From NCBI RefSeq assembly GCF_018449725.1, contig NZ_JAAVVC010000001.1, positions 62,001-126,000 of the forward strand: 64,000 bases of DNA, written 5' to 3'. Each line of letters begins with the position of its first letter. Within the stretch, counting starts at the first letter, position 1. The notes below the pieces were generated by a model. That model saw nothing but the letters and a program-made list of their open reading frames with translations. It was not told where the DNA came from and did not search any database. Below, one piece after another: positions 60,161-64,000 of the stretch. The DNA is from Pseudomonas sp. dw_612 (GTDB lineage Bacteria > Pseudomonadota > Gammaproteobacteria > Pseudomonadales > Pseudomonadaceae). Made by a program: the position numbers and the translations under genes.

Positions 60161-61594
60161 GATCCAGCGCGCCCGGCTGGTGTAGTGCGCATGACTGCGT
60201 TCGAGTGCACGCAGGTGGCCGCTGTTTTCGAGTTGTTCCAGGGCATAGGTGCGCATGGTGTTGAGGAAGCGATAACGGGGCGCGCCATTGACCTGCTCGA
60301 CCGACAGCAGCGATTTGCTCACCAGTCGCTCAATCATGGCCAACAGGTGCATCGGCGGCAGCACCGCACAACTGATCACGCCTATCGCTGCATCCAGGGT
60401 GAAGGCCATTTTGAACACCGCCAGGTGCTGCAAGACCATTTGCTCCAGCGGACTCAAGCGTTCGTAACTCCAGTCCAGCGCGGCTTTGAGGGTTTGATGA
60501 CGCGGCACGGCGGTGCGCCGGCCCTGGGTCAGCCACTGGAAGCAGTTGTCCAGTTGCGCTTGCAGGCCTACCAGCGCCAGCGCATCGATCTGCGCCGCTG
60601 CCAGTTCGATGGCCAGGGGCAGACCGTCGAGCCGCCGACACACGTCGCGCACGGCTTTGAGGTCCTGTTCGCGCAGGGTGAAACCTTGCTGGCGCGCGCG
60701 GGCGCGGCTGACAAACAGCTGCACCGCCGAATAGCCCATCGCTTCGGCCACGCTATAAAGCGCCGAGGCTGGCGGCACCGCGAGGGGCGGCAGGCGCAGC
60801 ACGGTTTCGTCCCGTGCCTGGAGCGGTTCGCGACTGGTGGCCAGGATCGACAGCCGTGGCGCGCTAGCCAACCAGTCATGCACCAGCGTGCGACAGCGTT
60901 CAAGCAAGTGCTCGCAGTTGTCGAGCACCAGTAAGGCATGCCGTGAGGTCAGGTCCGTGCCGAATGGCAGGGTGTTGCTCAGGTGTTCGACCACTTGCGA
61001 CGGATCGTCGAGGCTCGCCAGATCAATGAACCAGACGCCGTCGCGGTAGTGCTGCAACAGCAATTCCGCCACGCGCAACGCCACGGTGGTCTTGCCGATA
61101 CCGGCCGGGCCGACCACAGTCATGAACCGCCGAACCGGCAACTGGCGCACCACGCTGCCGACAATCGAGTCGCGCCCGGTGACCGGTGTCAGCCGCGCAG
61201 GCAGGTTGTGTTGGGGCGGGTGTACGCTGTCAATGAACACCGGCGTCGCCTCCAGCGTGCGTTGCACCGGGGCGATGAAACTGTAGCCACGCTGGGGAAG
61301 GTTGACGATGTAGCGCTCGCCGTTCTGGCCATCGCCCAAGGCCCGGCGCAGAGCGGCAATGTGCACCCGCAAGTTGATCTCTTCGACCACCGACGTCGGC
61401 CAGACCCGGGCGATCAATTCGTCCTTGCTGACCACCTCGCCGGCGCGCTCGACCAACACCTGCAAAATGTCCAGCGCCCGCCCGCCCATGCGCAGCGACC
61501 GATCACCGTCAAGGATCAGCCGTTGGCTGGGATGAAACGCGTAGGGGCCGAACCGCAGCACCGCATCGCTGGTTAACGCTCTGAGGCTGTTCAT
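60125..61594 (-). CDS. winged-helix transcriptional regulator with STAND-type ATPase
   Basis: A 489-residue paralogue of the first half of the preceding regulator. DNA-binding domain FGPYAFHPSQRLILDG ... LPQRGYSFIAPV (about 15-110), P-loop GPAGIGKTTV (about 161-170), LLVLDNCEHLLE, ILATSREPLQAR and LDGLPLAIELAAAQ. It lacks the TPR-like C-terminal half and ends shortly after the winged-helix region of the ATPase. Such proteins probably bind a signal through the ATPase module. It overlaps its paralogue tail to tail by 36 bases. The target is unknown. Confidence 0.86.
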   Translation of the reverse strand: MNSLRALTSDAVLRFGPYAFHPSQRLILDGDRSLRMGGRALDILQVLVERAGEVVSKDELIARVWPTSVVEEINLRVHIAALRRALGDGQNGERYIVNLPQRGYSFIAPVQRTLEATPVFIDSVHPPQHNLPARLTPVTGRDSIVGSVVRQLPVRRFMTVVGPAGIGKTTVALRVAELLLQHYRDGVWFIDLASLDDPSQVVEHLSNTLPFGTDLTSRHALLVLDNCEHLLERCRTLVHDWLASAPRLSILATSREPLQARDETVLRLPPLAVPPASALYSVAEAMGYSAVQLFVSRARARQQGFTLREQDLKAVRDVCRRLDGLPLAIELAAAQIDALALVGLQAQLDNCFQWLTQGRRTAVPRHQTLKAALDWSYERLSPLEQMVLQHLAVFKMAFTLDAAIGVISCAVLPPMHLLAMIERLVSKSLLSVEQVNGAPRYRFLNTMRTYALEQLENSGHLRALERSHAHYTSRARWISGAQLPAEFVE

Positions 61595-61780
61595 GCACGT
61601 TCACGTGCTGAAGACCTGGCCGGGCTCAAGGTACTGAAACATCCGTTGCGCACGTCCATCCAGGCTCCCGCACCTCCATTGCAAAACATTCATGGCTATC
61701 TTGGCAGGCATCGATGACCGTACAACGACCGCGCGGGGGGCAATACGGACATCACGGTGCGCAATTCTGCCAAAGAGTCT

Positions 61781-62731
61781 CTAGCTGAACTGCTCGCGGT
61801 ACTGCGCGGGGGTCAGGCCGAGTTTTTCACTGAACAAAAAGCGCATGTGCCGCACGCTGCCGAAGCCGCTTTTGTAGGCCACGGTCTTGAGCGGTGCGTC
61901 GCAGGTTTCCAGCAGATTTCGGGCGTGGTCGATGCGCGCACTTTGCAGGAACTCCATGGGCGTCATGTTCACTTCACGGGCAAACAGGCGTGCGAAGTGC
62001 CGCGAACTCATGTTCGCCAGGCTCGCCATGCGTTCGATGCTGAAGGCTTCGTCGAGGTGTTCGAGCACGTAGTTTTGCACGCGGGTGATGGGCGTTTCCT
62101 GCGGGGCGACCGTGGCCATCAACGGACTGAACTGCGCCTGCCCGCCCTGGCGTTTCATCACCACCAACAACACTTTGGCCACGTCCTGGGCGACTTTTTT
62201 GCCGTGGTCCTGGGCGACGATCGCCAAGGCCAGGTCGATGCCCGCCGTGACCCCGCCGGAGGTGATGAGGTTGCGATCCTCGACGTAGATTTGATCGGTT
62301 TCGACCATCGCTTTCGGAAAACCTTTGATCAGCCGTTCGGTGTAGTGCCAGTGAGTGGTCACGCGATAACCGTCGAGCAAACCGGCATGCCCGAGCACAA
62401 AGGCACCGGTGCAGATCGAGCCATAACGTCCGGCGCGGGTCACGGCACCGCGCAGCCAGGCCAGCAAGGGCTGCGGTTTGTCGTTGTAGGCGCCGGGGCC
62501 GCCGGGGATCAACAACAGGTCGTAGTGTGCGCTGGCCTGATCGATATGCAGGTCAGCCTGGACGCTGACGCCATTGGACGCGCGCAGCGGACCGTGCTCG
62601 GTGCCGAGCATCGACAACACATAGTGGTCGGCCGGTTCCAGGTAACGGTTGGCGATGGAAAACACCTCCATCGGCCCGGCCATGTCGAGCAGGAGAAAGT
62701 TGGGGAACAGCACCATTGCCACGGTTTTCAT
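61781..62731 (-). CDS. GlxA-type regulator: DJ-1/PfpI domain plus AraC DNA-binding domain
   Basis: A 316-residue protein. An N-terminal DJ-1/PfpI-like domain (MVLFPNFLLLDMAGPMEVF; LLLIPGGPGAY; nucleophile-like Cys in SICTGAFVLG) precedes a C-terminal AraC domain (FSIERMASLANMSSRHFARLFAREV; TVAYKSGFGSVRHMRFLFSE). This is the GlxA/FtrA class of activators, which sense metabolites through the first domain. I chose the ATG at 62731, which starts at the conserved MKTVAMVLFP; an ATG at 62770 would add 13 residues. It is divergent from the pirin gene. Confidence 0.88.
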   Translation of the reverse strand: MKTVAMVLFPNFLLLDMAGPMEVFSIANRYLEPADHYVLSMLGTEHGPLRASNGVSVQADLHIDQASAHYDLLLIPGGPGAYNDKPQPLLAWLRGAVTRAGRYGSICTGAFVLGHAGLLDGYRVTTHWHYTERLIKGFPKAMVETDQIYVEDRNLITSGGVTAGIDLALAIVAQDHGKKVAQDVAKVLLVVMKRQGGQAQFSPLMATVAPQETPITRVQNYVLEHLDEAFSIERMASLANMSSRHFARLFAREVNMTPMEFLQSARIDHARNLLETCDAPLKTVAYKSGFGSVRHMRFLFSEKLGLTPAQYREQFS

Positions 62732-62790
62732 GGGTTGAGCATCGCTGAGGTCATAAGAAGAACTGCCCATCTGTTAAACACCGAATCCCC

Positions 62791-62880
62791 TGTGGGAGCG
62801 GGCTTGCTCGCGAAGGCGGCATCACATTCAACATCATGGCTGACTGATACACCGCCTTCGCGAGCAAGCCCGCTCCCACA
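62791..62880. repeat. REP doublet, family A
   Basis: Opposed TGTGGGAGCGGGCTTGCTCG and complement units in the 337-base gap between the GlxA-type and pirin genes. The remaining part, AT-rich around 62950-63010, probably holds the pirin promoter. Confidence 0.85.
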
Positions 62881-63068
62881 GGGGGTTGTGTGGTTTGCAT
62901 TATGGCCAAGTGTGGCGAGGGTGTCGGATAAGAATGCGTGATCCCTCGCACAAAACTGTCAACCTGAAAGAGACAGTATTTCAATTTTCATCTACTTATT
63001 GCATCTACGGGTAACCATTAACCTTCTCCTCACTCGGACGAATTCACGTCCTGACAGGAGATTTCATC

Positions 63069-63791
63069 ATGCTGACCCTTCGCAAAGCCTCGGATCGCGG
63101 CGCGGCCAATCACGGTTGGTTGAAGTCGTTCCACACCTTTTCCTTCGCCAACTATCGCAACCCGAAAGAGCAGGGTTTTTCCGACCTGTTGGTGATCAAC
63201 GATGACCGCGTGGCGGCCGGCAAAGGCTTTGGCCAGCACCCGCACCGGGACATGGAGATTTTCTCCTATGTGCTCGAAGGCGCCCTGGAACACAAGGACA
63301 CCCTGGGCACCGGTTCGGTGATCCGCCCCGGCGATGTGCAACTGATGAGCGCCGGCAGCGGCGTGGCCCACAGCGAGTACAACCACTCGGCCACCCGTGG
63401 CGTGCACTTTCTGCAAATCTGGATCGTGCCTGAGGTCAGTGGTGCCAAACCGCGTTATCAGCAAGAGCATTTCAGCACCCAGAAAAAACGTGGGCGCTTG
63501 CAGTTGATCATCTCCCCGGACGGAGCCAGCGGTTCGCTGCAAGTCCGTCAGGACGCACGGGTGTATGCCGGGCTGTTTGATGGCAAGGAAAGCGCCACTT
63601 TGGAATTGGCAGCCAACCGTTATGCCTATGTGCACGTAGCTCGTGGCAGTGTTGAACTCAATGGCATGCAATTGCAGGAAGGCGATGGTGTGCGGGTTCG
63701 GGAAGAACAGGTGCTGACGTTAGGCAATGGCGTGGATGCCGAGGTGTTGGTGTTTGATTTGCGGCCGCAGGAATTGCCGGAAATGCCATAA
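63069..63791 (+). CDS. pirin-family protein, YhhW quercetinase type
   Basis: A 240-residue bicupin. The metal-binding motif of the first cupin is clear (HPHRDMEIFSYVLEGALEHKD, in part; His57, His59, Glu and His in the pattern), followed by GSGVAHSEYN and a second, shorter cupin. Proteins of this class, such as YhhW, show quercetin 2,3-dioxygenase activity in vitro and have roles in redox sensing. The ATG has AGGAG upstream. It is divergent from the GlxA-type regulator. Confidence 0.9.
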   Translation: MLTLRKASDRGAANHGWLKSFHTFSFANYRNPKEQGFSDLLVINDDRVAAGKGFGQHPHRDMEIFSYVLEGALEHKDTLGTGSVIRPGDVQLMSAGSGVAHSEYNHSATRGVHFLQIWIVPEVSGAKPRYQQEHFSTQKKRGRLQLIISPDGASGSLQVRQDARVYAGLFDGKESATLELAANRYAYVHVARGSVELNGMQLQEGDGVRVREEQVLTLGNGVDAEVLVFDLRPQELPEMP

Positions 63792-63805
63792 CCGCAACAG
63801 GCCCC

Positions 63806-63954
63806 GTAGCAGTTGTCGAGCCCCAGCGAGGCTGCGTTCGGCGGCGAAGCCGTCGTAAAATCAGGCACCGCGGTGTTTCAAGTAAACCGTGGTGGCCGGA
63901 TTGACGACGGCTTCGCCGCCGAACGCAGCCTCGCTGGGGCTCGACAGCTGCTAC
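63806..63954. repeat. 149-bp palindromic element, family C
   Basis: Arms GTAGCAGTTGTCGAGCCCCA and complement; same length as the copy upstream of mnxG. It begins 14 bases after the pirin stop codon. Confidence 0.88.
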
Positions 63955-64000
63955 GGGGCTACTCGGTTGTATTCGAAAACTCCTCGACGATTTCATCTAT

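Overview
The window looks like chromosomal DNA of a Pseudomonas of the fluorescens/putida type. The evidence is high G+C coding sequence, many Pseudomonas-style REP palindromes (the short GCGAGCAAGC..CTCCCACA family), two longer palindromic element families, and gene families typical of the genus. I see no tRNA, rRNA, integrase, transposase or CRISPR array.

Bases 1-3519 hold a partial sugar deacetylase gene, a GNAT-like protein, a methyltransferase and two unknown proteins. Bases 3641-43964 (probably to 44735) form one coherent accessory block. It contains: (i) a sigma54-type response regulator and two paralogous sensor kinases resembling MnxR and MnxS1/MnxS2, the Mn(II)-oxidation regulators known from P. 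putida GB-1; (ii) two multicopper oxidases, one McoA-like (936 aa) and one giant MnxG-like (1931 aa); (iii) copper and redox helpers: three SCO-type proteins (one fused to cytochrome c), a cytochrome c fused to a periplasmic binding protein, a beta-propeller and a parvulin; (iv) a type II secretion/pilus-like machine split between two loci (gspE-pilMNOP-like-gspD-pseudopilins at 20833-28106; gspG-gspF at 42328-43964); and (v) a complete curli set, with csgB and a very long csgA behind two paralogous exported proteins at 12683-18310, and csgE-csgF-csgG at the end of the secretion operon.

The block appears to be one regulon. I read sigma54 -24/-12 promoters (GG-N10-GC with a TGGCAyG..TTGC context) in front of mcoA, the adhesin-csgBA operon, the secretion-csgEFG operon, mnxG and, less clearly, a lytic transglycosylase. 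CCCC-N6-GGGG palindromes lie about 90-130 bases upstream of several of them. Two sites, 16 kb apart, are the same 14-mer in opposite orientations. The working model (inference) is that the kinases and the MnxR-like activator switch on, together, two exported oxidases, their copper loading, their export machine and an amyloid matrix that could hold the enzymes or the mineral product outside the cell.

Bases 44915-64000 are ordinary accessory chromosome: two LysR regulators, a hormone-sensitive-lipase-type hydrolase, an MscS channel with a cyclic-nucleotide-binding domain, a DoxX/monooxygenase/amidohydrolase/YcaC operon, a metallo-beta-lactamase-fold hydrolase with a divergent AraC protein, a haloperoxidase-like hydrolase with a flavodoxin-fold protein, two winged-helix/ATPase regulators, a GlxA-type regulator and a pirin. 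One regulator gene carries a REP sequence inside its reading frame. Gene names rest on recognised motifs and remembered family knowledge; no database search was possible.
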